Below are positions 8,089 to 17,904 of a stretch of 64,000 bases of DNA, piece by piece. Made by a program: the position numbers and the translations under genes. The notes under the pieces were generated by a model, which made no database searches, was not told the origin of the DNA, and saw only the letters and a list, made by a program, of their open reading frames with translations. Within the stretch, counting starts at the first letter, position 1, and each line of letters begins with the position of its first letter. The DNA is from Streptomyces sp. NBC_00259. GTDB taxonomy: Bacteria > Actinomycetota > Actinomycetes > Streptomycetales > Streptomycetaceae. The stretch is taken from assembly GCF_036181745.1 (NCBI RefSeq), contig NZ_CP108080.1:3534001-3598000 (forward strand), read 5' to 3'.

Positions 8089-8135
8089 CGGCCGCCCCGC
8101 AAGAACAGCTCCGGTCGCGCCACAACCGCCCGCGA

Positions 8136-8153
8136 CTAATCAAGTTTGATTAG
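8136..8153. promoter_or_regulatory. Palindromic operator CTAATCAA-GT-TTGATTAG
   Basis: Perfect 8-bp inverted repeat with a 2-bp centre, 10 bp before the VOC gene start and 48 bp from the amidohydrolase start. The ATCAA/TTGAT arms resemble ArsR/SmtB-family operators. Its position just before the ATG would let a bound repressor block the VOC promoter. No regulator gene is adjacent. Confidence 0.6.
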
Positions 8154-8162
8154 AGTGGTGGC

Positions 8163-8870
8163 ATGAGTGAGAAGGTCATTCCGATGCTGCCCTGCCACAC
8201 CATCCAGCCCGTGCTCGACTTCTACACCGCGCTCGGGTTCGAGGTGGCCTTCGTGCAGAAGAGCCCCAACCCGTACGCGGCCGTGACGCGCGGCGACATC
8301 GAGCTGCACTTCTTCGGGATGAGGGGCTACGAGCCGGCCGCCTCGTACAGCACCTGTTACGTCCTGACCGACGACGTCGACAACCTGCACACCGCGTTCC
8401 GGACCGCGCTCAAGACGGCGTACGGGAAGATCCCCACGCGCGGGCTGCCGCGGCTCGGACCGCTGAAGGACATGTCGTACGGCACACGGCAGTTCCTGAT
8501 GAGCGATCCGGGCGGCAACTGCATCCGCATCGGGCAGCCGATCAGCGAGGACCAGCACCACCGGCCCGCTCCCAAGGAGACCTTCGCCCGAGCCCTGCAT
8601 CTCGCGTCGCTGTTCGCGGACTCGAAGGAGGACCTGGCGGGCGCCGCGAAGATCCTCGACCGGGCGCTGGGGCTCGACGACGAGCGGCCCACGCCGGTGG
8701 AGCTGCTCCGCCTGCTCGTCCTGCGCGCGGATGTCGCGGGGCGTCTGGACGACCAGGAGACCGCGGCCTCCTCCCTCGCCGAGGCCGGCGCCGCCGAGGC
8801 CCGTCTCACCGCCGAGGAGCGGCGGTCGGCCCGGGACGACCTGGAGCGGCTCGCGGAGCTCCGGGGCTGA
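8163..8870 (+). CDS. VOC-family (glyoxalase/bleomycin resistance) protein with helical C-terminal domain
   Basis: 235 aa. Residues 1-125 form a vicinal-oxygen-chelate domain (MLPCHTIQPVLDFYTALGFE, IELHFFGM, FLMSDPGGNCIRIGQP) like bleomycin-binding proteins and glyoxalases. Residues ~140-235 are helical with a TPR-like spacing (LHLASLFADSKEDLAGAAKILDRALGL) which is unusual for a simple VOC protein. The ATG follows the palindrome at 8136-8153 by 9 nt, suggesting tight repression. The substrate is unknown. Confidence 0.88.
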   Translation: MSEKVIPMLPCHTIQPVLDFYTALGFEVAFVQKSPNPYAAVTRGDIELHFFGMRGYEPAASYSTCYVLTDDVDNLHTAFRTALKTAYGKIPTRGLPRLGPLKDMSYGTRQFLMSDPGGNCIRIGQPISEDQHHRPAPKETFARALHLASLFADSKEDLAGAAKILDRALGLDDERPTPVELLRLLVLRADVAGRLDDQETAASSLAEAGAAEARLTAEERRSARDDLERLAELRG

Positions 8871-8889
8871 CGCCGGGGCCGAAAAACGC

Positions 8890-8930
8890 CCGAGGGCGGC
8901 ACCCCCTGGGAGTGGGGGTGCCGCCCTCGG
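8890..8930. terminator. Bidirectional terminator between VOC gene and groEL2
   Basis: A perfect 17-bp stem (8890-8906 with 8914-8930) with a 7-nt loop, with A-rich sequence on the left and TTC on the right, lies between convergent genes and can serve both. Confidence 0.9.
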
Positions 8931-8960
8931 TTCAGGACGGTTGATCAACCAGCAGGTCGA

Positions 8961-10736
<1,776 letters not shown>

Positions 10737-10742
10737 CGCCAA

Positions 10743-10771
10743 TGATTAGCACTCGACCCCTTCGAGTGCAA
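10743..10771 (-). promoter_or_regulatory. groEL2 promoter
   Basis: Read on the - strand, TTGCAC (10771-10766) and TAATCA (10748-10743) are 17 nt apart. Both hexamers fall inside or next to CIRCE element 2, as expected for an HrcA-repressed promoter. Confidence 0.7.
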
Positions 10772-10772
10772 G
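10746..10772 (-). promoter_or_regulatory. CIRCE element 2 (HrcA operator)
   Basis: TTAGCACTC-N9-GAGTGCAAG: left arm perfect, right arm 7 of 9. It overlaps the -35 and -10 of the groEL2 promoter; the pair of CIRCE boxes is separated by 9 bp. Confidence 0.9.
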
Positions 10773-10830
10773 CGGCTTCGAGGAAGCCCCGACGGGCGGC
10801 GGGCTCGGCGATCGGACCTCCGGACGCGTC

Positions 10831-10865
10831 GGAGGGCCCGTACCCAGTGCGGGTACGGGCCCTCC
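10831..10865 (-). terminator. Terminator of the cold-shock gene
   Basis: A perfect 15-bp stem (10831-10845 with 10851-10865) with a 5-nt loop lies 26 nt after the cold-shock gene stop, insulating it from groEL2. Confidence 0.85.
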
Positions 10866-10891
10866 GTCACGTTGCTGCAGTCAGTCGGCGC

Positions 10892-11095
10892 TCAGCCGGC
10901 TGCGCGGACCATGTCCGCCTGCGGCCCCTTCTGGCCCTGCGAGATCTCGAACTCGACTCGCTGACCCTCCTCCAGGGTGCGGTAACCGTCCATCTGGATC
11001 GCGCTGTAGTGGACGAAAACATCCGCACCACCGTCGACCGCGATGAAGCCGTACCCCTTCTCCGCGTTGAACCACTTGACGGTGCCCTGAGCCAT
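10892..11095 (-). CDS. Cold-shock domain protein (CspA family)
   Basis: A 67-aa single cold-shock domain that binds single-stranded RNA/DNA as an RNA chaperone. It begins [20 protein letters not shown], carrying RNP1 (KGYGFI) and RNP2 (VFVHYSAI). The length and ends are normal for the family. This copy, beside groEL2 and thrC-moaD, is the locus I know as scoF-like in S. coelicolor. The start is preceded by GGGG sequence in the leader; 5' leaders of such genes are often long, in keeping with the >300-nt gap upstream. Confidence 0.97.
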   Translation of the reverse strand: MAQGTVKWFNAEKGYGFIAVDGGADVFVHYSAIQMDGYRTLEEGQRVEFEISQGQKGPQADMVRAAG

Positions 11096-11447
11096 GCCTA
11101 ACTCCCCTATTACTGGCCCTTGCACAGGACCGCACCTCGCGGACCCGGGTCAGACCTCACCCACGATGTGTGGCGTGGATGTGCGCCGGAACGCGTCGAC
11201 CGCGGCTGAATGTATCTGTCCAACTGCCCTCTGCAACAGGTCAATCGGACGAGAATTCCGGGCAGGACCGAAAGGACGATTTACGAGGATTACGAGCATT
11301 CCCGGGCAAGTCGGGCCGGGCAAAGCACACTTAACGTGCATCAAGCTCGAACACTTTGGCTGCTTCTTATCGCGGGCGCGCGCATTCTCATATGCGCCTG
11401 GCACAAGCAGCGGAGGAGGCTTCCCCAACTCTACCGCGCTCAACCAT
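11096..11447 (-). other. Leader/promoter region of the cold-shock gene
   Basis: 352 bp without a gene. AT content is locally higher than in the flanks (for example 11,200-11,290 and 11,330-11,400), as expected for a promoter plus long cold-shock leader RNA. I could not fix the promoter by eye. Open frames here are short and have no plausible starts. Confidence 0.4.
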
Positions 11448-11492
11448 GCAGAATTGCCCCCTCCACGGAGCTTGCGGAGGGGGCAATTCTGC
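11448..11492 (-). terminator. Terminator of thrC-moaD
   Basis: A perfect 17-bp stem (11448-11464 with 11476-11492) around an 11-nt loop, 16 nt after the moaD-like stop. Confidence 0.9.
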
Positions 11493-11508
11493 TTACGGAA
11501 AGTGAGGA

Positions 11509-11784
11509 TCAGCCGCCGGCGACGGCCGGGATGATCGAAATGCCGGCGCCGTCCGGCGTCGCCGTCTCCAGCCCCTGCTCGAAACGCACGTCGTCGTCGT
11601 TGACGTACACGTTCACGAAGCGGCGCAGCTTGCCCTGGTCGTCCAGGACCCGGGCCGCGATGCCCGTGTGGTTCTGCTCCAGGTCGGCGATCACCTCGGC
11701 GAGGGTCGCCCCCTCGGCCGCGACCTCGGCCCGGCCACCCGTGTAGGTGCGGAGGATGGTGGGGATGCGGACGTTGACGCTCAT
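11509..11784 (-). CDS. MoaD/ThiS/CysO-type sulfur carrier protein
   Basis: A 91-aa ubiquitin-fold protein ending in the diagnostic Gly-Gly (IIPAVAGG), where a thiocarboxylate is formed by an E1-like enzyme. It starts MSVNVRIPTILRTYTGGRAE and contains the VYVNDDDVR segment of the CysO/MoaD group. Its ATG overlaps the thrC stop as ATGA, so it is translationally coupled to threonine synthase. In actinobacteria CysO gives sulfur for cysteine synthesis; pairing with thrC under a SAM riboswitch suggests a link to sulfur amino-acid supply rather than molybdopterin. Confidence 0.93.
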   Translation of the reverse strand: MSVNVRIPTILRTYTGGRAEVAAEGATLAEVIADLEQNHTGIAARVLDDQGKLRRFVNVYVNDDDVRFEQGLETATPDGAGISIIPAVAGG

Positions 11785-13085
11785 GCGAGACCAGCCTCTC
11801 GGAAGGAGTCCAGGTTGGGGCGGATGACCGCGGACATACCCGTCGTGGGCGCCACCGCGTCGAGGGTCTTGAGGCCGTCACCCGTGTTGATGACGACCGT
11901 GGTGAGGCACGGGTCGATGGCACCGGACTCGATCAGCTTCTTCGCCACACCGAGGGTGGTGCCGCCCGCGGTCTCGGTGAAGACGCCCTCCGTGCGGGCC
12001 AGCAGCTTGATCGCGTCCACGATCTGCTCGTCGGTGACGTCCTCGACGGCGCCGCCGGTGCGGCGGCAGATGTCCAGGACGTACGGGCCGTCCGCCGGGT
12101 TGCCGATCGCCAGGGACTTGGCGATGGTGTCGGGCTTCTGCGGCCTGACCACGTCGTGGCCGGCCTTGAAGGCCACGGACACCGGGGAGCAGCCCTCGGC
12201 CTGGGCGCCGAAGATCTTGTAGGGCTTGTCCTCGACGAGGCCGATCTTGATCAGCTCCTGCAGACCCTTGTCGATCTTGGTCAGCTGGGAGCCGGAGGCG
12301 ATCGGGATGACGATCTGGTCGGGGATGCGCCAGCCGAGCTGCTCGCAGATCTCGTACGCGAGCGTCTTGGATCCCTCGCCGTAGTACGGGCGGAGATTGA
12401 CGTTGACGAAGCCCCAGCCCTCGCCCGCCGGGTCGCCGATGAGCTCGGAGCAGAAGCGGTTGACGTCGTCGTAGTTGCCCTCGATGCCGACGAGCTCGCC
12501 GCCGTAGACCGCGGCCATGACGACCTTGCCCTGCTCCAGGTCGTGCGGGATGAACACACAGGAGCGGAATCCGGCGCGGGCGGCCGCGGCGCCGACGGCG
12601 CCCGCCAGGTTGCCGGTGGAGGAGCAGGAGAGGGTGGTGAAGCCGAAGGCGCGGGCGGCCTCCAGGGCCTGGGCGACGACGCGGTCCTTGAAGGAATGCG
12701 TCGGGTTCCCGGAGTCGTCCTTGACGAAGAGCTTGCCCGGCTCGACGCCCAGCTCGCGGGCGAGGTTGTCGGCCTGGACGAGCTGGGTCCAGCCCGGGTT
12801 CAGGTTCGGCTTGCTCGCCACGTCGGCGGGGACGGGGAGCAGCGGGGCGTAGCGCCAGATGTTCGCCGGGCCGCTCTCGATCTGCTTGCGCAGCGTCTCG
12901 GGGTCGCCGCTCGGCAGGTCGTACGCGACTTCGAGCGGCCCGAAACAGATCTCGCAGGCGAAGATCGGGCCGAGGGCGAACCGCTCGCCGCACTCGCGGC
13001 AGGAGAGCCCGGAGGCGGGGCCCAGATCGACGGTGCCGGAGGTGTCGGCAGAATCATTGGTGGTGGCAACAGTCTGCGCAGCCAT
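11781..13085 (-). CDS. thrC: Threonine synthase
   Basis: 434-aa PLP enzyme converting O-phosphohomoserine to threonine. It starts MAAQTVATTN at the ATG at 13085, with AAAGGG 10 nt upstream. A rubredoxin-like Cys cluster (CRECG...CEICF, residues ~28-50) is followed by the PLP lysine motif NPTHSFKDRV (~137) and the phosphate-binding STGNLAGA loop (~160). The paired Cys motif is typical of the actinobacterial/archaeal type. The SAM-I riboswitch ends next to its ribosome site. Homoserine is the branch point to methionine, which explains control by SAM. Confidence 0.96.
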   Translation of the reverse strand: MAAQTVATTNDSADTSGTVDLGPASGLSCRECGERFALGPIFACEICFGPLEVAYDLPSGDPETLRKQIESGPANIWRYAPLLPVPADVASKPNLNPGWTQLVQADNLARELGVEPGKLFVKDDSGNPTHSFKDRVVAQALEAARAFGFTTLSCSSTGNLAGAVGAAAARAGFRSCVFIPHDLEQGKVVMAAVYGGELVGIEGNYDDVNRFCSELIGDPAGEGWGFVNVNLRPYYGEGSKTLAYEICEQLGWRIPDQIVIPIASGSQLTKIDKGLQELIKIGLVEDKPYKIFGAQAEGCSPVSVAFKAGHDVVRPQKPDTIAKSLAIGNPADGPYVLDICRRTGGAVEDVTDEQIVDAIKLLARTEGVFTETAGGTTLGVAKKLIESGAIDPCLTTVVINTGDGLKTLDAVAPTTGMSAVIRPNLDSFREAGLA

Positions 13086-13104
13086 GGAGGCGAGGCCCTT
13101 TCTC

Positions 13105-13255
13105 CTCATCTTCCCCGCGGCGCATCTCGCCGCGAGACGGAATTGGCACCTTCCCTAGCCGTGAGCCTCGCGCGCGACGTGATGACGTGCGCCGAGAACG
13201 GCTGGAGGGTTGCCGGGGCTTCAACGGGCCGTATCCCTCTGCCCCTCTGGATGAG
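13105..13255 (-). promoter_or_regulatory. SAM-I (S-box) riboswitch of thrC-moaD
   Basis: On the - strand the S-box core is clear: AGAGGGGCAGAGGGA, then GGCCCGTTGAAGCC and CCGGCAACC, and near the 3' side GGTGCCAATTCC. The P1 helix can form between CTCATC (13255-13250) and GATGAG (13110-13105). The 3' strand of P1 abuts the AGGAG/AAAGGG ribosome site of thrC, so SAM binding could hide it; a translation-level switch is my inference. The SAM-IV layout fits less well. Confidence 0.9.
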
Positions 13256-13375
13256 CGGTATTCGATTGTGTCCGCGCGACGACCCCGACATACGACGGCC
13301 GTCCGCGTTGTTCAAGACTGTAACCGAACCCCCGGACGCTTGAGATGGTCGTCCGATCCGCGAGATGGAGATCAC

Positions 13376-14344
13376 GTGCTGGAAGAGGTGGAGCGCTGGC
13401 TCGCCCGGCGGTCCTGGTCGGTGACGGACCGGCCACTGGACCAGCTGCTCGCCGCCAAGCAGAACACCACGGTCAGCGTGGTGCTCCCGGCCCTGAACGA
13501 GGAGGCGACGGTCGGGGAGATCGTCGCCGTGATCCGCCGTGAGCTGATGACGGACGCGGTGCCGCTCGTGGACGAGCTGGTGGTGATCGACTCGGGGTCC
13601 ACGGACCGCACCGCCGAGGTGGCGGCGCGCGCCGGGGCGCGGGTGGTGCACCGGGACGCGATCCTCCCCCGTGTACCGGCCGTGGCCGGCAAGGGCGAGG
13701 TGCTGTGGCGCTCACTGCTGGTGACGAGCGGCGACATCGTCTGTTACGTGGACGCGGACCTGCGGGAGTTCTCCGCGGACTTCGTCTCCGGGATCGTCGG
13801 CCCGCTGCTGACCGATCCCGGGGTGCAGTTCGTGAAGGCGATGTACGACCGGCCGCTGGCCGGGACCCCGGGCCAGGGGGGCAGGGTGACCGAGCTGGTG
13901 GCGCGGCCGCTGCTCAATCTGCACTGGCCGCAGCTGGCGGGCTTCGTCCAGCCGCTCGGCGGTGAGTACGCGGGGCGGCGCTCGCTGCTGGAGCGGCTGC
14001 CGTTCCCGGTCGGGTACGGGGTGGAGCTCGGCCTGCTGGTGGACGCGCTGCACACGGTGGGCCTGGACGCGCTGGCGCAGGTGGACGTGGGGGAGCGGCT
14101 GCACCGCCACCAGGACGGGCAGGCGCTGGGCCGGATGGCGGCGGCGATCTACCGCACCGCGCAACTGCGGCTGTCCCGCGGCCATTTGGTGCGTCCTGCG
14201 CTGACCCAGTTCGAGCGGGGCGAGGCCGGTTTCGTCCCGCGTACGCATCCGGTGGACACGGAGGAGCGGCCACCGATGGCGGAGGTCGCGGAGTACGCGG
14301 CAAGGGCCGGGCGGCGTAAGCGGCGGGACACGGGCGCGGCGTAA
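13376..14344 (+). CDS. gpgS: Glucosyl-3-phosphoglycerate synthase (GT81)
   Basis: 322-aa glycosyltransferase that joins glucose from an NDP-glucose to 3-phosphoglycerate, the first step to glucosylglycerate and, in mycobacteria, methylglucose polysaccharides. The GTG at 13376 has GGAG 8 nt upstream. Motifs: VVLPALNEEATVGEIV (residues ~36-51), GKGEVLWRSL, the DAD metal site in CYVDADLREF (~124) and the GYGVELGLLVDAL segment. A basic tail ends the protein. otsA and otsB lie close by, so compatible-solute synthesis may be grouped here. Confidence 0.9.
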   Translation: MLEEVERWLARRSWSVTDRPLDQLLAAKQNTTVSVVLPALNEEATVGEIVAVIRRELMTDAVPLVDELVVIDSGSTDRTAEVAARAGARVVHRDAILPRVPAVAGKGEVLWRSLLVTSGDIVCYVDADLREFSADFVSGIVGPLLTDPGVQFVKAMYDRPLAGTPGQGGRVTELVARPLLNLHWPQLAGFVQPLGGEYAGRRSLLERLPFPVGYGVELGLLVDALHTVGLDALAQVDVGERLHRHQDGQALGRMAAAIYRTAQLRLSRGHLVRPALTQFERGEAGFVPRTHPVDTEERPPMAEVAEYAARAGRRKRRDTGAA

Positions 14345-14382
14345 CCGGGTACAGCCGGACACATTGTCTACATTTCGGACTT

Positions 14383-16266
14383 ATGGGCTATGTGAGATCT
14401 ACGGGCGCTCGGCGCCGGCATTCCAGGTTGCCCCGTCTCTTCGGGGCCCTGACGGTCGTCGCGGCCGTCACCACGGTCTCGACCGGTCCGGCCGTCGCCG
14501 GCACCGCGTCCCCCGCGTCCCCCGTGTCCCCCGAGTCCCCTGTCTCCACCTTCCAGAAGCGTTACGCCGCCTCGGTCTACGGTGACTTCACCACCATCGG
14601 CAACACGGTCCTGGGCTGCCCCGCGGACCCCCGCGACGCGGCGGCCCGGTGCACGACGGCGACCTCCGGGACGGGCGCCGCCGCCGGCACCGGCGGAGCA
14701 CCGCTGGAAGAGTTCGAGATGCGGCGGCTCGACACCGCCCGGATGTCGTCCGGCCACGGGTCCAGCACCGGCCGGATCACCGTGCCGCCACGCGCCCGCG
14801 TCACCTACGCCCGGCTCTTCTGGGGCGGCAACGACGGCACGTACCGCGCCCCGAACGGCATCCTGCTGAACAGCTGCGACGGCTCCGGATCCGTCGCGCG
14901 CCCCTCCCCCGGCGACCCGCTGAAGTCCGTGCCCTCGATCCGTGTCGACCGGAACAAGCCGGTCGGGGTCATCGCCGAGAACCTGGTCAGGGACCCGGAC
15001 TCGGCACCGGGAGCGCACTACTACACCGGCGAGGCCGATGTCACCGGCGCCTTCGCCCGCGTCGTGGGCACCGGCAAACCGCTGACCGTCGCGGTCGGCG
15101 GCGTCTGGGCCCCGGCCGGCCGGGGCTGCGCCGCGGGCTGGTCCCTCTCGGTCGTCTACGCGTACGACGCCCCGGACGCGCGCTTCGCACCCGAGCGGCG
15201 CACCGTCCAGATCTACGGCGGACACGCCCTGCAGCGCCCCGGCGCCCCCGCCACCACCGTCCCCGCCAACGGCTTCCACCGCTCCGCCGGGCAGATCCGC
15301 GCGTCCGTCACGGCCTACGGCGGCGACCGCAACCGCACGGGCGACCGCTTCCGCGTCGACGGCCGCGACATGACCGGCCCCGACACCGGCCGCGCCGACA
15401 ACTTCTTCGCGGGCGTCGCCCGGGGCGCGGCCGCCCCGGGGCTGCGCGACAACCTCAGCATCGACGCCAAGGACTTCGCCCTCCCGGACGACGCGATCCG
15501 GCCCGGCGCCCGCTCCGCCACGCTCTCCTTCGAGACGGACGGCGACAGCTACGTACCGTCGGCGCTCGCCCTGTCCGTACCGGTCCCCGACCTGGAGATC
15601 ACCAAGTCGGCGTCGGCGGAGTCGGTCGCCCCCGGAGGCACCGTCACCTTCACCATCACGGCGAAGAACACCGGCCGGCGGGACTACCCGGGCGTCCGGT
15701 TCACCGACGATCTCGCCGACACCCTCGACGACGCCGTCTACGACGGCAACGCCACGGCCAGCCTCGGCACGGTCGGCTACGCCGAGCCCGTGCTGTCGTA
15801 CTCCGGCGACATCCCGGCCGGGAAGACGGCGACCATCACGTACTCGGTCACCGTGGACGGCTCGGACGGTGCGAGCGCCGCGGCGGGAGGCAACGGCCGG
15901 CTCGGCAGCAACCTCTCCGTGGCGTCGCCGCGTTCCAACTGCGGTACGGGCAGCGCCGACGCGCTGTGCTCGGTGGCACCCGTGGTCGAGGAGGCCGCGG
16001 AGCTGGAGGGATCGCAGGCGGACCTCGACGAGGAGAGCCACGACGACAGCCTGGAACAGGGCCGGGAGGACGAGCCGGAGCAGGGCGGCGACGCCGGCGA
16101 GGACGGTGACGACCGCGCCGCGGGCGGCAGGCACGGCAGCACGGGTGTGATGGCCGCGACGGGCCACGACAGCGAGCGCCTCTGGCTGCTCGGCGGCGTC
16201 GCCCTGGCACTCTCGGCGGCCGGCGCCATCGCGCTCGCGGCGACCCGCGACCGCGGCAACCACTGA
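14383..16266 (+). CDS. Secreted DUF11-domain surface protein with C-terminal membrane anchor
   Basis: 627 aa. A basic N-terminus (RSTGARRRHSRLPRLF) and hydrophobic core form a signal peptide ending near AVAGTA (~40). Residues ~55-400 form a large extracellular part with several GG and Asp-rich loops. A DUF11 Ig-like repeat follows (~405-500: LEITKSASAESVAPGGTVTF, ITAKNTG). An acidic linker (EEESHDDSLEQ-type) then leads to a single helix near residues 595-620 and a short basic tail, so the protein is membrane-anchored. There is no LPXTG-type motif. Role unknown; adhesion or envelope function is plausible. No good ribosome site precedes the ATG. Confidence 0.8.
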   Translation: MGYVRSTGARRRHSRLPRLFGALTVVAAVTTVSTGPAVAGTASPASPVSPESPVSTFQKRYAASVYGDFTTIGNTVLGCPADPRDAAARCTTATSGTGAAAGTGGAPLEEFEMRRLDTARMSSGHGSSTGRITVPPRARVTYARLFWGGNDGTYRAPNGILLNSCDGSGSVARPSPGDPLKSVPSIRVDRNKPVGVIAENLVRDPDSAPGAHYYTGEADVTGAFARVVGTGKPLTVAVGGVWAPAGRGCAAGWSLSVVYAYDAPDARFAPERRTVQIYGGHALQRPGAPATTVPANGFHRSAGQIRASVTAYGGDRNRTGDRFRVDGRDMTGPDTGRADNFFAGVARGAAAPGLRDNLSIDAKDFALPDDAIRPGARSATLSFETDGDSYVPSALALSVPVPDLEITKSASAESVAPGGTVTFTITAKNTGRRDYPGVRFTDDLADTLDDAVYDGNATASLGTVGYAEPVLSYSGDIPAGKTATITYSVTVDGSDGASAAAGGNGRLGSNLSVASPRSNCGTGSADALCSVAPVVEEAAELEGSQADLDEESHDDSLEQGREDEPEQGGDAGEDGDDRAAGGRHGSTGVMAATGHDSERLWLLGGVALALSAAGAIALAATRDRGNH

Positions 16267-16279
16267 TCGGGTGAGGGTG

Positions 16280-16309
16280 CGGCCGGTCTCCGCCGACGGA
16301 GACCGGCCG
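16280..16309 (+). terminator. Terminator of the DUF11 protein gene
   Basis: A perfect 13-bp stem (16280-16292 with 16297-16309) with a CCGA tetraloop, 14 nt after the stop, followed by ACGTTTG. Confidence 0.88.
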
Positions 16310-16347
16310 TACGTTTGAGCGGTTCCAGGAAGGGCTAGGTTCGCGAC

Positions 16348-17874
16348 ATGGTCTCTGAGAACGCAGCCTTCGAGCACGCCGTCTCCGAGCACGCCGCACG
16401 AGTACTCGTCGCCTCCAACCGCGGCCCCGTCTCGTACGCCTTCCGCGAGGACGGCACGCTCGACGCCAGGCGCGGCGGCGGGGGCCTGGTGTCCGGGCTG
16501 TCCGCCATCGGCCCCGAAACGGACGCCCTGTGGGTGTGCTCGGCACTCGGCGAGGGGGACCGTGAGGCGGTGCGGCGCGGCATCGGCGAGCCGGGCGTGC
16601 GGATGCTCGACATCGACGCCGTCGTGCACGCGGACGCGTACAACGGCATCGCCAACTCGGTGCTGTGGTTCGTCCACCACATGCTCTACCAGACGCCGCT
16701 GGAGCCGGTCTTCGACGCCGAGTTCCGGCGCCAGTGGGTGGCGTACGAGGCGTACAACCAGGCGTTCGCACAGGCGCTGGCGGAGTCCGCGGCCCCCGAA
16801 GCGGCCGTGCTGGTGCAGGACTACCACCTGGCCCTGGTGCCGGGGATGCTCCGGGACCTCCGGCCCGACCTGCGGATCGGCCACTTCTCGCACACGCCGT
16901 GGGCGCCTCCTGAGTACTTCCGGATGCTGCCGGACGACATCGCCGAGCAGCTGCTGCTCGGGATGCTCGGGGCGAGCAGGCTGGGTTTCCTGACGCAGCG
17001 CTGGCTGGGCGCCTTCCAGAGCTGCTGCCGGCAGGTCCTCACGGACTACGACATCGACGGCCACTGGCCCAAGGACGGATCGCCCAGCCTCGACTTCCGG
17101 CTGCCCGGGCACCGCCGCAGGCGGACCGAGCTCGGGGTGCACGGGCTCGGCGCGGACGCCGACTTCCTGCGGGAGCGGTCCCGGCGGCCGGACGTGGACG
17201 AGCGGATGGCGGCCCTGCGCGAACAGATCGGCGGCGAGGAGCGCGGGCCCGGCCGGCGCCGGACGATCGTGCGGGTGGACCGTACCGAGCTGTCGAAGAA
17301 CATCGTGCGCGGACTGCTGGCGTACCGGACGCTGCTCGACGAACACCCGGAGTGGCGCGAGCGGGTCGTGCACATCGCCTTCGCGTACCCGTCGCGGCAG
17401 GACCTCGCCGTCTACCGCGACTACACGGCGGAGGTCTCCAGGGTCGCGGAGGAGATCAACGCCCGGTACGGCACGCCGGGCTGGACGCCGGTGCTCCTGC
17501 ACGTCAAGGACGACTTCGCGCGCTCACTGGCGGCGTACCGGCTGGCGGACGTCGCGCTCGTCAACCCCATCCGGGACGGGATGAACCTCGTCGCCAAGGA
17601 GATCCCGGTCGTCTCGGAGGCGGGCTGCGCGCTGGTGCTGTCGCGGGAGGCGGGCGCGTACGCGGAGCTGCGCGACGACGCGCTGGTGGTGAACCCGTAC
17701 GACGTCTCGGGCACGGCCGACGCCCTGTACCACGCGCTCGCGATGCCGGACGCCGAACGGGCGGAGCGCAGCAAGCGCCTGTCCGCGGCGGCGACCGCGC
17801 TGCCGCCCCAGCAGTGGTTCCTGGACCAGCTGCACGCCCTGGAGTCGCTCGACGAGGGCGGGCGGCCCGGCTGA
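16348..17874 (+). CDS. otsA: Alpha,alpha-trehalose-6-phosphate synthase (GT20)
   Basis: 508-aa retaining glycosyltransferase joining UDP/GDP-glucose to glucose-6-phosphate. Family marks: LVASNRGPVSY with the GGGGLVSGL loop near the N-terminus, VQDYHLALVP (~residues 157-166), HTPWAPPEYF, RVDRTELSKNI (~309, the donor-phosphate site) and RDGMNLVAKE (~410). Length is normal. otsB lies convergently 30 bp downstream, giving the two-step trehalose route. Confidence 0.95.
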   Translation: MVSENAAFEHAVSEHAARVLVASNRGPVSYAFREDGTLDARRGGGGLVSGLSAIGPETDALWVCSALGEGDREAVRRGIGEPGVRMLDIDAVVHADAYNGIANSVLWFVHHMLYQTPLEPVFDAEFRRQWVAYEAYNQAFAQALAESAAPEAAVLVQDYHLALVPGMLRDLRPDLRIGHFSHTPWAPPEYFRMLPDDIAEQLLLGMLGASRLGFLTQRWLGAFQSCCRQVLTDYDIDGHWPKDGSPSLDFRLPGHRRRRTELGVHGLGADADFLRERSRRPDVDERMAALREQIGGEERGPGRRRTIVRVDRTELSKNIVRGLLAYRTLLDEHPEWRERVVHIAFAYPSRQDLAVYRDYTAEVSRVAEEINARYGTPGWTPVLLHVKDDFARSLAAYRLADVALVNPIRDGMNLVAKEIPVVSEAGCALVLSREAGAYAELRDDALVVNPYDVSGTADALYHALAMPDAERAERSKRLSAAATALPPQQWFLDQLHALESLDEGGRPG

Positions 17875-17904
17875 CGCGCGAACGCCCTGCGGCCGGAGCG
17901 CGCG

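Noticed and set aside
13105..13255. SAM-IV riboswitch
   Set aside because: The GGTGCCAATTCC and GGCCCGTTGAAGCC blocks and P1/P2 order fit SAM-I better than the SAM-IV layout.
14368..17502. A 1044-codon open frame antisense to the DUF11 protein and otsA
   Set aside because: It mirrors the third-position GC bias of the genes on the other strand; composition is Gly/Arg/Val-rich with no domain.
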